Source of the DNA: Natronincola peptidivorans
GTDB lineage: Bacteria > Bacillota > Clostridia > Peptostreptococcales > Natronincolaceae
Direction of reading: 5' to 3'
Length of the DNA: 64,000 nucleotides
Assembly (NCBI RefSeq): GCF_900111615.1
Contig: NZ_FOHU01000003.1
Location: forward strand, 248,001 to 312,000
Every line of letters starts with the position of its first letter. Within the stretch, counting starts at the first letter, position 1. Under the pieces are notes generated by a model that did no database searches, was not told where the DNA came from, and saw only the letters and a program-made list of their open reading frames with translations. Of this stretch, positions 54,579-63,754 are shown one piece after another. The position numbers and the translations under genes are program-made.

Positions 54579-55055
54579 TTATTCAGTAAGCATTGAAATT
54601 GAACTTAACATGCTTTCAATAAACTTTACGCTACCCCACAAAATAACTCTTAGCCTTTTATCTTTCTCATCATATTTTACTTGAATTGTGGATTCACCGA
54701 CCTCTGGGTCTTTACAGTTGGCTATTGCTATAAGTGTATTTGATATTCTTATATATTCCTCCTTTTCGGTTTCATTGATGTCTATCACAGATGATACATA
54801 TATCCGCTGTCGTGTAGTCTCTACCTCTTCTCCCACAGTAGAGTAATCAAAGCTTAGCCCCTTATCATTTTTTCCATTACCCTTTTTGACATTGTTTTTT
54901 TCCATAAAAACATTTAAATCATGTTCTGAAATTCTCCACTGTTTTCCAACCTTACTTGCTCCAAGTTTACCTTCAGTTATAAATTTTCTAATGGTTTTAT
55001 GATGCATGCCTAGGAATTCAGCAATTTTGTCCACTGTATAAAATTTATTTTCCAT
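54579..55055 (-). CDS. Excisionase-type helix-turn-helix protein
   Basis: A 158-residue DNA-binding protein. Residues 1-52 form an excisionase/MerR-like winged helix (KFYTVDKIAEFLGMHHKTIR, then EGKLGASKVGKQWRISEHDL). The rest is a separate domain of about 85 residues with TRQRIYVSSVIDINETEKEE and a strand-rich end; similar C-terminal parts occur in clostridial regulators of unknown role. Direct repeats of TTGTTGTG lie in its upstream region (55113-55160), possible self-binding sites. It is followed by the SUMF1-domain gene. Confidence 0.75.
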   Translation of the reverse strand: MENKFYTVDKIAEFLGMHHKTIRKFITEGKLGASKVGKQWRISEHDLNVFMEKNNVKKGNGKNDKGLSFDYSTVGEEVETTRQRIYVSSVIDINETEKEEYIRISNTLIAIANCKDPEVGESTIQVKYDEKDKRLRVILWGSVKFIESMLSSISMLTE

Positions 55056-55112
55056 ATCACGTAATCCTTTCTTAATGGCTTATTCCAAAATTATAATTGA
55101 TTTTTATGCTAT

Positions 55113-55160
55113 GGTCAATTGATTTGTTGTGCTTTATTGCACTTTGTTGTGTTTTGTTGA
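55113..55160. repeat. Direct repeats upstream of the HTH gene
   Basis: TTTGTTGTG occurs twice 18 bases apart, with a third partial copy (TTTTGTTGAT), and encloses the dyad TGCTTTATTGCA. It lies in the promoter region of the minus-strand HTH gene. Confidence 0.5.
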
Positions 55161-55269
55161 TAATAATTGTATGTTAAACCTACTTATCTATACAAAAAAA
55201 ATAGCCCTTCGTTTGAAGGACTACTTTTTCGAATCAAATTATGAAGTTTCTTTCTCTAATAGTCAGCCA

Positions 55270-55725
55270 TTAGCATATCGGAATACATATTTCACATTTA
55301 TGATTGGCAATCATCTTGGTAGCATACCTTTCTATTATCGGTCTTGAATAATCCATGTTGAAGCCACTCCTGTTTAACTTAGGAAAAATATCTGCCCATG
55401 CCTTTTGAACCGCTTCAGCAGTATGTTCAATTTCAAAAACTACATATTCTCCACCTGCAGTCTCTCCTCCTTGCACATACTCGTCATCAATCTCGTATTC
55501 ATCAGAAACAACAATGCAAGTGTCATACCGACACTCTTCTGCTTTAGTTACTGATGGGTCGTCTTGGGCAATCCCCAAAATAATCGAATCATGGTTCAGC
55601 AAAGATTTCTCTCGAGCCCATGTTTTCAGTTCTTCCATTGTTCGAACGTTGTTTACTCCATATGGTCCTGTATTCCGAATATAAGCAATTTTATAGTGTG
55701 GAATTATTTCAATAGTTGTTTTCAT
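55270..55725 (-). CDS. GyrI-like small-molecule-binding protein
   Basis: A 151-residue stand-alone GyrI-like (AraC effector-binding) domain. It starts IEIIPHYKIAYIRNTGPYGV, has YDTCIVVSDEYEIDDEYVQG and the second repeat YVVFEIEHTAEAVQKAWADI. Such proteins bind or degrade cationic and hydrophobic compounds. It is full length, unlike the truncated relative at 27075-27455. No regulator of the AraC type lies nearby. Confidence 0.82.
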   Translation of the reverse strand: MKTTIEIIPHYKIAYIRNTGPYGVNNVRTMEELKTWAREKSLLNHDSIILGIAQDDPSVTKAEECRYDTCIVVSDEYEIDDEYVQGGETAGGEYVVFEIEHTAEAVQKAWADIFPKLNRSGFNMDYSRPIIERYATKMIANHKCEICIPIC

Positions 55726-56130
55726 TATATATCAAATCCCTTCGAATTATTATTAGACCGGTCAATATGAACTTATCACGCTTTAAAATGAAAAGCAAAC
55801 TAATTTTTAAAAATCATTATTTCTACAATAGATGATTAAAGATGAATATCAGAGCGATATTTCCTGTTCTTTATCATCTCCTTTGTGCCGCCCCCTTTAT
55901 TTCCTTTATTTCCTTTTTTTTCCTCTTGAACCTAAAGAATCATCAATAATTTGCCGATAATAAGGCATCATAACTTAACACAAGAAGTATTATTCGGGTA
56001 CTGAAGGTCCACAATCCAATACCCATGGATGTATGGGGGTCAGGCTTGAATTATTTGTTGATTGAAAAAAACCATTTCAAAATTTGTAGAGAAGAGTTCT
56101 TACCAAATAATTAAGTGAGGTGAATATTCA
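55726..56130. other. Intergenic region with a RAYT-type repeat end
   Basis: 405 bases without a gene. GGGTCAGGCTTGAATTATTT at 56037-56056 is an isolated copy of the 20-base end also found at 58003 and, inverted, at 58383. The ribosome site GAGG of the next gene is at 56117. Confidence 0.5.
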
Positions 56131-58058
56131 ATGAAACAAAATTTAAAACAAGTTACGCTTATTACCCTTATAGCATTACTGACAAACCTTTTCGCAAGTT
56201 TTACTGCCCAGGCACAGGAGCAGTTTTCTTACGAGCAAGAAGCCAGAATATTATATGACTTGGCCCTGTATAAAGGAGTTTCAGATACAGATTTTGAGCC
56301 TGATCTGGGTGGAGTCTTAACCAAAGAGAAGGGGGTTGTCATGCTGCTGAGGCTGTTTGGAGTTGAAGAAGCAGCGCTGGCGTTGACGGATGCGGAAGCA
56401 GATGAAAAGCTCGCGATGTTTACGGATGCTGCTGATGTAGGTCTTTGGGCAAAAAAACAAGTGGCTTATGCAGTTGACAAGAAATATATTAAAGGGTTGC
56501 CGGACGGCAGCTTTAGACCCAAACAGGCATTAAATGGTAAGCTGTATTGTTCAATGATTTTACAAATGCTTGGTTACGATGGGGATTTTGACTACAACAC
56601 TGCAGCGACGAGCTTGTCACAAATAGGCGGTCTTACATCAGCACAAGCAATAAAGTTTAATAGTGACACTGCAATTAACAGGGATTCTCTGGTCGGTATA
56701 TCCTTTGGCTCGTTGCAAGCGAGGACGAAGGCGCCAGACAGTAAAAAAGTAATCGAAATACTTATCGAAAAAGGTATCGTGGATAAACAGGAGGCGATAG
56801 TTGCAGGAGTGATAAAAGGGCTGAGCTCCCTTACCATAAGCAACGGGCAATTGAGTCCATCTTTTAACCCTTCTATTTTTCAATACACTGCTTCCGTTTC
56901 TTCATCCGTATACAGTATAACGGTCAATGCAAGTGCTGAGGAAGGAAAAGTGTACGTTAACGATACACTTATAACAGAAGATGGTGGTTCAGTGAATCTT
57001 TCTACAGGGAATACAACCATTACCGTATCTCACAGATCACAATTTGATGAATTAAGCACTGATTACTATATCACGATGACAAGAGAAGCGCCACCCATTA
57101 GCCCCTCGGAAAGTAGTAATAATAATCTGGCATTACTATCCATAAGCGGAGGGTCGCTGTCGCCTGAATTTAACACTAATATCACAAATTACTCCGTATC
57201 GGTCACCTCGGCTGTTCATCATATCACTGCAACGGCAGAACTGGCAGATGCAAGCGCAAGCTTGAGAATTAACGGGATAGCAACAGCGAACAACACGGTA
57301 TCAGCTCCAATTAATCTTGTGGTTGGTGAAAACCGTGTGGTTGTAAGGGTGCAAGCAGAAAATGGTGCTACAAAAGACTACACCGTGACAGTTATAAAAG
57401 CTCCTAAACCGCTAAGTCCGAAGCAATATTCTTACGAGAAAGAAGCCAGAAAAATATATGACTCAACTCTGTTTAATGGAGTATCAGATACAACCTTTGA
57501 ATCTGATCTAGGTGGAGTTTTTACCAGAGAGCAGGGGATTGTCATGCTGCTGAGGATCTTTGGCGTTGAAGAAGAAGCGCTGGCGTTAACGGATGAGGAA
57601 GTAGATTCAAAGCTTGCGCTGATTACAGATGCTGCTGATGTAACTCATTGGGCAAAAAAACAAATAGCTTATGCAATCGACAAGGGTTATGTTAAAGTTA
57701 TGCCGGACGGCAGCTTTGGACCAAAACAAGTATTGAATGCTAGAGCGTATAGTTCAATGATTTTACAAATGCTTGGTTACGATGGGGATTTTAACTACCG
57801 CACTGCAGCGCTTAGCTTGGCAAAAAAGGCGGTCTTACAGCTGAACAAGCAAAAAACTTTAATAGTGACACTGTAATTAACAGGAATTCTCTGATGGGTA
57901 TATCCTTTGGCACGTTGCAAGCGAAGACGCCAGACGACAAAAAAATAATCGAAATACTTATGGAAAAGGGTAACGTCCATCAACAGAAGGCTAAAGAAGC
58001 AGGGGTCAGGCTTGAATTATTTACTTATTTACTTATGCTTCTTCCTCCCGCCTTCTAA
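56131..58058 (+). pseudogene. S-layer-homology / cadherin-like surface protein, frameshifted
   Basis: The open frame 56131-57876 gives 581 residues: signal peptide (1-29), SLH-like region (about 31-220), two cadherin-like beta-sandwich repeats (about 229-320 and 330-425), and a second SLH-like region copied from the first. Comparison of the two copies shows that the second lacks one base in a run of A at 57822-57827 (GGCAAAAAAGGCGG against CACAAATAGGCGG). Restoring it continues the match (GGLTAEQAKNFNSDTVINRN) to about 57998, after which the frame enters a 381-base insertion and stops at 58058. The protein would be exported and bind the cell wall. The gene is therefore broken twice. Confidence 0.75.
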
Positions 58059-58383
58059 TTATTTCTTCAACATAAGATCTTCCTTTACTGTCTGCAGGTT
58101 TTATTTTTGATATCATTGATGGTGATAAGCTAAGCTTTTCCGACAACAATTTATTGTTTATATTGCAATGCTTCTCACTTAGAAGAACTGTAGCTTTACT
58201 AATATCTGATATCTTTTGAATACTCGTTTTTATGTATTTCTTTACATAACACATTTTCACCATTATCTCCACTAACTGCTACATACTATAGTGCTCTAGG
58301 ATAATGGATTTGTGGTTTCCTTGCCATATGCATCACCAACATTATCATATTTATTAGTAAGTAAATAATTCAAGCCTGACCCT
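58003..58383. mobile_element. 381-bp non-autonomous element with terminal inverted repeats
   Basis: GGGTCAGGCTTGAATTATTT plus ACTT (58003 onward) is repeated inverted at 58359-58383, giving 24-25-base terminal inverted repeats. The same end is present alone at 56037. Inside, a minus-strand ORF (58033-58272, 79 residues) ends KLLSEKLSLSPSMISKIKPA then DSKGRSYVEEIIRRREEE, which resembles the HTH tail of REP-associated transposases. It appears inserted in the 3' end of the S-layer-type gene. Confidence 0.65.
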
Positions 58384-58388
58384 CTTTT

Positions 58389-59045
58389 TTACTCCTTTAT
58401 AATAAGTCCAAATATTTTCGAAAAGTCTACTGCTTGCATAGGAGAAACAATTGCACCCCTAATATCTTCAGGTCGTATACCAACTCCTTCAAAATTGGAA
58501 TTACTCAAGTCTATTCCTGACATGCTAGTTCCAGACATTTGACTTAATATAAAATTACATTTTCTAAACTCAACCTTATGTAATTTACTGTGTTGAAGAT
58601 TACCATTTTCAAATATACACTCAGATAGGATCACATTTTTCATTTGAGTATAATTCATATGAATAAATTGACCATTGCAGTTATTCATATAAATATTCTG
58701 AAGTGTAGCATCATTGAGGTTTAAGCCCATTAGCTTACAGTTGATAAACTCAGTTCTATGTATAATTGCTCCAACAAAATTTACATTTGACAAATCACAG
58801 TTTTTAAATGTTACATCAGTAAGCTCTAATGAATTTAATGTGATACCTTTAAAATCCACTTTATTAAAAATGACACCTTCAAAAGCTACTTTGTTAGCTT
58901 CTCGTGTTTCCATCCCGCAGTCTGATATATAAATATTCTTAATAATAGCTTCATCTTCAACATCACTAATTTTTATACACGTTTTTTCAATACCTTTTAT
59001 GAACTTAGGCTTAATTACTTTCGGCAGAACTTGCTTATTATTCAT
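58389..59045 (-). CDS. Pentapeptide-repeat protein, YjbI-like
   Basis: A 218-residue protein made mostly of pentapeptide repeats (about 45-195), for example VIFNKVDFKGITLNSLELTD then VTFKNCDLSNVNFVGAIIHR, forming a quadrilateral beta-helix. The C-terminus EDIRGAIVSPMQAVDF, ending in GLIIKE, matches the cap of YjbI-type proteins. The ATG at 59045 follows AGGAG by ten bases; the longer frame to 59162 has no ribosome site. Length is similar to that of Qnr proteins, but sequence gives no reason to infer quinolone protection. It lies directly downstream of rlmH. Confidence 0.8.
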   Translation of the reverse strand: MNNKQVLPKVIKPKFIKGIEKTCIKISDVEDEAIIKNIYISDCGMETREANKVAFEGVIFNKVDFKGITLNSLELTDVTFKNCDLSNVNFVGAIIHRTEFINCKLMGLNLNDATLQNIYMNNCNGQFIHMNYTQMKNVILSECIFENGNLQHSKLHKVEFRKCNFILSQMSGTSMSGIDLSNSNFEGVGIRPEDIRGAIVSPMQAVDFSKIFGLIIKE

Positions 59046-59248
59046 AGTACAGTCTCTCCTTACACTTATTTCCCTATAAGTACCGGAAAACAGATCCATC
59101 ACCCCGGTCAAGTAATTTCTTTGATAACTACTATACTGTAATACGCTAATATTAGTAAGCAAAATAAGAGAGAGCTTTCTTTTCTTATTTCATTCGTTAG
59201 ATATCATTATCTAATTGACCTGTGCTACAGAATTTTAGAATACAGTCG

Positions 59249-59269
59249 TCACTTGTGATACGGTTCACC
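59249..59269 (-). repeat. SCC-like attachment site A (3' end of rlmH)
   Basis: The last six codons and stop of rlmH, GGTGAACCGTATCACAAG then TGA. The same position is the attB of SCC elements in staphylococci. Five further copies occur in the same orientation at lower coordinates (B-F). Confidence 0.7.
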
Positions 59270-59728
59270 CTTAATAATCCTAAACCCCCGATAAATCTGC
59301 TCTAGCAATATCAATCGCATTAGCTGATGCGGAAAGGTCATTGGGGAGAAGGATAGTTTGTAGTTGCATGCTTTTAGCACTTCTTTTGAGAGTCCTAGAG
59401 AACCGCCAATGATAAATGCAATGCTGCTGTTGCCTGATATGGCTAAATCTTGCATTTTTTCTGCTAGTTCTTCTGAGGAGAGCATTTTTCCTTTGATATC
59501 TAAGGCAATGATATACATTCCTTCTTTGATATGTTTTAAGATGTTTTCTCCCTCTCTACTCTTTACTATCTCCATCTCTGTATCACTTAGGTTCTCTGGT
59601 GCTTTTTCATCTGCCACCTCGATGATGTTTAGCTTGCTGTATCTAGATAATCTTTTTGCATATTCATCGATGCCCTGTTTTATGTATTTCTCTTTTATTT
59701 TTCCTACTGAAATAATGGTGATATTCAT
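59249..59728 (-). CDS. rlmH: 23S rRNA (pseudouridine1915-N3)-methyltransferase
   Basis: A 159-residue SPOUT methyltransferase that modifies helix 69 of 23S rRNA. It starts [20 protein letters not shown] and has the SAM-binding trefoil knot [14 protein letters not shown] and the C-terminal [17 protein letters not shown] precedes the ATG by nine bases. Its last codons are the source of the dispersed attachment-like repeats. It is adjacent to the CxxH/CxxC gene and htrA, as in many Firmicutes. Confidence 0.96.
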   Translation of the reverse strand: MNITIISVGKIKEKYIKQGIDEYAKRLSRYSKLNIIEVADEKAPENLSDTEMEIVKSREGENILKHIKEGMYIIALDIKGKMLSSEELAEKMQDLAISGNSSIAFIIGGSLGLSKEVLKACNYKLSFSPMTFPHQLMRLILLEQIYRGFRIIKGEPYHK

Positions 59729-59908
59729 AAAACCTGTCCTCCTTTGTTCCTCATGTTTTTATTGGCGTGAACTTTCCTTGTGTTGAAGCTGACGCTTTAA
59801 CCACTATGTTTGATCTCTTATACTATCCAAGGACTCGCTTCCTTGTTTTTCCTCGGCAATAAAAAAGAACCTTCCTGCTTGCATGGTTGGCTCTCTTAAC
59901 CTTATTCC

Positions 59909-60076
59909 TTACACCACCAAATACCTTGGGAAATGGTCGCAAAAATCACAGGTTTTGGGAACATCCCATTCAGTAAAGGTTACTGAACCCAGTTCATAGA
60001 GATCTGGTGGTTGTTCATAAACATCTACAAAATCATCTATGGCGTTGTCTAAATGCTCATTACATACAACGTACAT
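59909..60076 (-). CDS. CxxH/CxxC small protein (BA_5709 family)
   Basis: A 55-residue protein too short to stand out by length. It reads MYVVCNEHLDNAIDDFVDVY and, near the end, KTCDFCDHFPRYLVV. The CxxH pair (Cys5, His8) and CxxC pair (Cys44, Cys47) form a likely zinc site. The family is known to lie next to rlmH and htrA in Firmicutes, as here. GGAG precedes the ATG by eight bases. Function unknown. Confidence 0.85.
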   Translation of the reverse strand: MYVVCNEHLDNAIDDFVDVYEQPPDLYELGSVTFTEWDVPKTCDFCDHFPRYLVV

Positions 60077-60375
60077 TCTTTTCACTCCATTTATAAATAA
60101 TATGCTCCGATTTCATGTGTGCTCTGCGTCTGATTTTAATGCTCCTTATTTCAGTCGCTACACAAAACAACTTAAGTTGCAATTGAGCTAATGTATTCCT
60201 CTGTTTATATTAAATCATACTTTCTATTAGTATCTGTTAAATTGGTTTCTTCATTCATTGATAGATTATCTTTGCTAAAGGTTTCTCCTTTTATTTGTAT
60301 AAAGATCTATCAAAATCAAAGCACCTTGTCTCGTTATGATTCCATTATATACCAGTTCTCTTAATGTTTCAATTG

Positions 60376-60391
60376 TTTTTCACGTGAAACA
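60376..60391. promoter_or_regulatory. parS centromere-like site
   Basis: TTTTTCACGTGAAACA matches the ParB-binding consensus TGTTTCACGTGAAACA in 15 of 16 positions. parS sites cluster around the replication origin, and rlmH/htrA/walJ are origin-proximal in Bacillus, which supports the call. Confidence 0.75.
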
Positions 60392-60413
60392 ACCCAAGGC
60401 ATCCTTGGGTTGT
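60389..60413 (-). terminator. Terminator after htrA
   Basis: ACAACCCAAGG pairs perfectly with CCTTGGGTTGT around a 3-base loop, starting three bases after the htrA stop codon. It overlaps the parS site by three bases. The region 60077-60375 beyond it holds no other visible gene. Confidence 0.75.
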
Positions 60414-60415
60414 AA

Positions 60416-61645
60416 TTATAATACTACTTCTATTTGTAATTCTCTTTCATTTCTTAAAATGCTTATTGTAGTATTGTCTCCCGGTCTATAGCGATAAAGC
60501 TCTCGGATTAATTGTCCCATGGTTTCGATACTGTTGCCTCCTACTCCCACAATAACATCTCCTGGTCGGATATCATGGGCTTCTGCCACTGAATTAGCCT
60601 CTACCTCTACTATATATACCCCTTCTTCAGCCTTTAGTCTAGTTCCTGTAAAGCCTTCAAAGGACTCTACGTTAATGCCTCTAACCCCTAATAGTACCCT
60701 TGTGAATTCTCCTTTTTCTATAAATTGATCTACAATAGGTTTTGCTGTGTTTATAGGTATTGCAAAGCCTAATCCTTCCCCGGTTTGAATCTTAGCTGTG
60801 TTAATACCTATCACTTCGCCATAAGCATTTAGTAAGGGTCCTCCACTATTGCCAGGATTTATAGAAGCATCTGTTTGAATCAAGTCTTCAATGGTTTCTC
60901 CTTGACCTAAGGGTATACTTCTATTAAGACCACTAATAACCCCCTGTGTTAAGGTTCTCTCAAAATTTAAACCGAGGGGATTACCAATAGCTACAGCAAC
61001 TTCTCCCACCCTTAAATCATCACTGTTTCCTAATTCAGCTGGAACTAAATTTGTTCCTTCTACTTTAATCACAGCTAAATCTAAGGTTCTTTCATTCCAT
61101 AAAACCTCAGCCTTAACACTGCTTCCATCATGTAAAAGCACCATAACCTCTTCAACATTGCCATCCCCGACAACATGGGAGTTTGTTAAGATGTATCCTC
61201 TTTCATCAACAATAACACCTGTCCCTAGGCCGGAAGCTCTTCTTGTGCCAAAGAAAACATCTCTTTGCAATGTTACAGTTGTTATCCCAACAACAGAGGG
61301 CATCGCTTTTTCCGCTACCGCTGTATATACCGTCAAGTCTTGCTGTGGTTCAATGGTTATGTTTGGTGCTGGCATAGTAATCATACCTCTGTGTTGTAGC
61401 AGTTGTGGTAAGTACATATAGGCTGCTGTTAGAGAAATAACACTGCTAAAAATTGCTGCCAGCAAAGCCACTGCTATGTAGCTTAGTTTAGAAGTCTTTT
61501 TTTGTCTTGGTGTGTTTGGCGGTAGAGGTGGTTCCGATCTAAACTCAGTTTTTGGATAAATACTAGTATCCTCCCAAGTGGCTTTGTTATTTTCCTGATT
61601 TTCTCCATCTTTTTCATTTTGGTAATTGTTGTTATAAAAATCCAT
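60416..61645 (-). CDS. htrA: Membrane-anchored serine protease HtrA/DegP-like
   Basis: A 409-residue protein. The N-terminal 65 residues are cytoplasmic and Asn/Glu-rich, followed by one transmembrane helix (AVALLAAIFSSVISLTAAYM). The trypsin-like domain has His in ILTNSHVVGDG, Asp in RTLDLAVIKVEG and Ser in INPGNSGGPLLN. A C-terminal PDZ domain (about 310-405) includes VEANSVAEAHDIRPGDVIVG. It degrades or refolds damaged exported proteins at the outer membrane face. ATG 61645 follows AAGGAGG; the longer frame lacks a ribosome site. It lies 13 bases after walJ. Confidence 0.94.
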   Translation of the reverse strand: MDFYNNNYQNEKDGENQENNKATWEDTSIYPKTEFRSEPPLPPNTPRQKKTSKLSYIAVALLAAIFSSVISLTAAYMYLPQLLQHRGMITMPAPNITIEPQQDLTVYTAVAEKAMPSVVGITTVTLQRDVFFGTRRASGLGTGVIVDERGYILTNSHVVGDGNVEEVMVLLHDGSSVKAEVLWNERTLDLAVIKVEGTNLVPAELGNSDDLRVGEVAVAIGNPLGLNFERTLTQGVISGLNRSIPLGQGETIEDLIQTDASINPGNSGGPLLNAYGEVIGINTAKIQTGEGLGFAIPINTAKPIVDQFIEKGEFTRVLLGVRGINVESFEGFTGTRLKAEEGVYIVEVEANSVAEAHDIRPGDVIVGVGGNSIETMGQLIRELYRYRPGDNTTISILRNERELQIEVVL

Positions 61646-61658
61646 CAAAATAACCTCC

Positions 61659-62459
61659 TTATCCCTCAAAAGCATATAGATGACTTGCTTTATCCCTATG
61701 GGCTAAATCAATAGAAATATCCTTCCCTATATTTATTTTATGACTATCTAAAATGCTTTTTACCGTCATAATTGCTAGCTCTGGAAAGTTGTTTTCCTTA
61801 CTTAAATGTGCCAACAAAATATTCTTTACATTCATTTTCATTAAATCCACGATGGCATTTCCAGCTGCCTCATTGGATAAATGTCCATGGTCCGATAAAA
61901 TTCTTCTTTTTAAATAATAGGGATAATTCCCTGCCTTTAACATATCTTCATCATGATTAGATTCTAATACCACTAAATGCGAGTCCCCTATTTTATCTAG
62001 TATACCCTGATTTATATGGCCTAAATCAGTAGCAATGCTGATTTTTACTGTCTTATTTTTTAAAACAAATCCCACTGGATCCGCCGCATCATGAGAAATA
62101 CTATAGGGGGTTATTTGTAAATTTCCTACATGAAGGGTTGTTTCTGTCTTAAAAATTTTAATATTCTCTTGTTTAATACTGCCTAATTTGCTTTCCATTG
62201 CTTGCCAGGTAGCTTCATTGGCATAAATGGGTATGTCAAATCTTCTAGACAAAATCCCTGCCCCACATATATGATCATTATGTTCATGGCTAATAAATAT
62301 TCCTGTCAATTTGTTGGGTTCAAAACCTATCTCTTGCAGCTTGCTTTGAATTTTTTTCCCGCTTAATCCTGCATCCACTAATAGATGCTCTTCTCCATTA
62401 CTTATAAAATGACAGTTCCCACTACTGCCACTTGCTAAGGAACAAAACTGTACCTTCAT
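61659..62459 (-). CDS. walJ: Metallo-beta-lactamase fold protein WalJ/YycJ
   Basis: A 266-residue MBL-fold hydrolase. It begins MKVQFCSLASGSSGNCHFIS and carries the metal motif FISHEHNDHICGAGIL, with further ligands in SHDAADPVGF and ILSDHGHLSNEA. YycJ proteins are 5'-exonuclease-like and act in coordination of cell-wall and DNA replication events. ATG 62459 follows GGAGG by seven bases. It lies between murA and htrA, which matches the usual order near the origin in Firmicutes, although walRK genes are not in the window. Confidence 0.93.
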   Translation of the reverse strand: MKVQFCSLASGSSGNCHFISNGEEHLLVDAGLSGKKIQSKLQEIGFEPNKLTGIFISHEHNDHICGAGILSRRFDIPIYANEATWQAMESKLGSIKQENIKIFKTETTLHVGNLQITPYSISHDAADPVGFVLKNKTVKISIATDLGHINQGILDKIGDSHLVVLESNHDEDMLKAGNYPYYLKRRILSDHGHLSNEAAGNAIVDLMKMNVKNILLAHLSKENNFPELAIMTVKSILDSHKINIGKDISIDLAHRDKASHLYAFEG

Positions 62460-62476
62460 GTATGTGCCTCCAATAG

Positions 62477-62501
62477 AATACACACCTTTGAGGTGTGTAT
62501 T
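62477..62501 (-). other. Hairpin between murA and walJ
   Basis: AATACACACC pairs perfectly with GGTGTGTATT around five bases, starting at the last base of the murA stop. There is no U tract, and it ends six bases before the walJ ribosome site, so it more likely affects mRNA stability or translation than termination. Confidence 0.5.
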
Positions 62502-63754
62502 TAGTATGTTTTTTTAATTATAGCTCCTAAAGACGTAAGCTTATCACATAAACCGGTGTAACCTCTATGGATATAATGAACATTTTCAATTTCTGTTTCA
62601 CCCTGCGCAGCTAAAGCAGCAACCACTAAAGCTGCTCCTGCCCTTAAGTCCGATGCAGAAACCTTTGCCCCCAGCAGCTTTTCTACTCCTTGTATAACTG
62701 CTACTCTTCCTTCCACCTTGATATTTGCTCCCATTCTTTTTAGCTCGTCCACATGCTTAAATCTTCCTTCAAAAATAGTTTCAGTAATAACACCTGTACC
62801 ACTGGCGATTGTCAGTAAGCTGCTCATGGGCTGTTGTAGATCTGTTGGAAAGCCTGGATAAACCAAAGTCTTTACATTGATATTCTTTAAAGGTTTGGTA
62901 GCCTTCACTCTAAGAGATTCTCCATTTTCAACAACCTCTACACCCATTTCTCTTAGTTTTGCTGTAATAGCTTCTAAGTGTTTAGGTATGATGTTGCTTA
63001 TTAAAACATCACCGCCTGTAGCAGCGGCAGCAATCATGTAGGTTCCTGCTTCTATTTGATCTGGAATAACAGTATGATGACAACCCTTTAGTTGTTGTAC
63101 GCCTTCTATTTTTATGGTGTCCGTTCCAGCACCTCTTACATTTGCTCCCATACAGTTCAAAAAGTTAGCCACATCTACAATATGAGGTTCTTTTGCTGCA
63201 TTTTCTATAATGGTTACTCCTTCTGCTTTGGTGGCTGCAAGCATAATATTGATGGTAGCACCTACACTTACCACATCTAGATATATTTCTGTTCCTATTA
63301 ATCTTTCAGCCTCTACTGAAATAATTCCGTGTTCAATATTGACTTGTGCTCCTAGGGCTTCAAAACCTTTTATGTGCTGATCTATAGGTCTACTTCCTAT
63401 ACAGCATCCTCCTGGATATACTACTTTTGCCTTTTTAAAACGGCCTAAAGCTGCCCCTAGAAAATAGTAGGAGGCTCTTAGCTCTTTGGCATCCTCATAA
63501 TCAATAAAGCAATGATTTATATTTCTAGGGTCTATTTCTATGACCTTAGAGTTTTTTTGATGCACCGTTGCTCCCAAACCCCTTAAAATTTTTGCTAATA
63601 TTTTTACATCGCTTATACTTGGTAAGTTTTCAATAGTACAAACGTCCCCTGCTAAAACCGCTGCCGGTATAAGGGCTACAGCTGCATTTTTAAATCCACT
63701 AATTTCAACTTTTCCAGATAACCTTTTCCCACCTTCAATGATTAACTTCTCCAT
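62501..63754 (-). CDS. murA: UDP-N-acetylglucosamine 1-carboxyvinyltransferase
   Basis: A 417-residue enzyme for the first committed step of peptidoglycan synthesis (enolpyruvyl transfer from PEP). It has the N-terminal [20 protein letters not shown], the active-site loop [20 protein letters not shown] with the PEP-binding (and fosfomycin-target) Cys, and the C-terminal [19 protein letters not shown]. The family name covers MurA1 and MurA2; its place next to walJ suggests the second copy found in many Firmicutes. No clear ribosome site precedes the ATG. The remaining 63755-64000 is AT-rich promoter DNA with nothing else visible. Confidence 0.95.
   Translation of the reverse strand: MEKLIIEGGKRLSGKVEISGFKNAAVALIPAAVLAGDVCTIENLPSISDVKILAKILRGLGATVHQKNSKVIEIDPRNINHCFIDYEDAKELRASYYFLGAALGRFKKAKVVYPGGCCIGSRPIDQHIKGFEALGAQVNIEHGIISVEAERLIGTEIYLDVVSVGATINIMLAATKAEGVTIIENAAKEPHIVDVANFLNCMGANVRGAGTDTIKIEGVQQLKGCHHTVIPDQIEAGTYMIAAAATGGDVLISNIIPKHLEAITAKLREMGVEVVENGESLRVKATKPLKNINVKTLVYPGFPTDLQQPMSSLLTIASGTGVITETIFEGRFKHVDELKRMGANIKVEGRVAVIQGVEKLLGAKVSASDLRAGAALVVAALAAQGETEIENVHYIHRGYTGLCDKLTSLGAIIKKTY

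Noticed and set aside
58389-59045. Qnr-type quinolone resistance protein
   Set aside because: Only length and repeat type agree; the repeats lack the Qnr loop features and the C-terminus is of the YjbI type.
26048-59269. SCC recombinase genes (ccrA, ccrB, ccrC)
   Set aside because: No large serine recombinase was found in the interval; the only transposition genes are a deleted IS transposase and a Y1 fragment.
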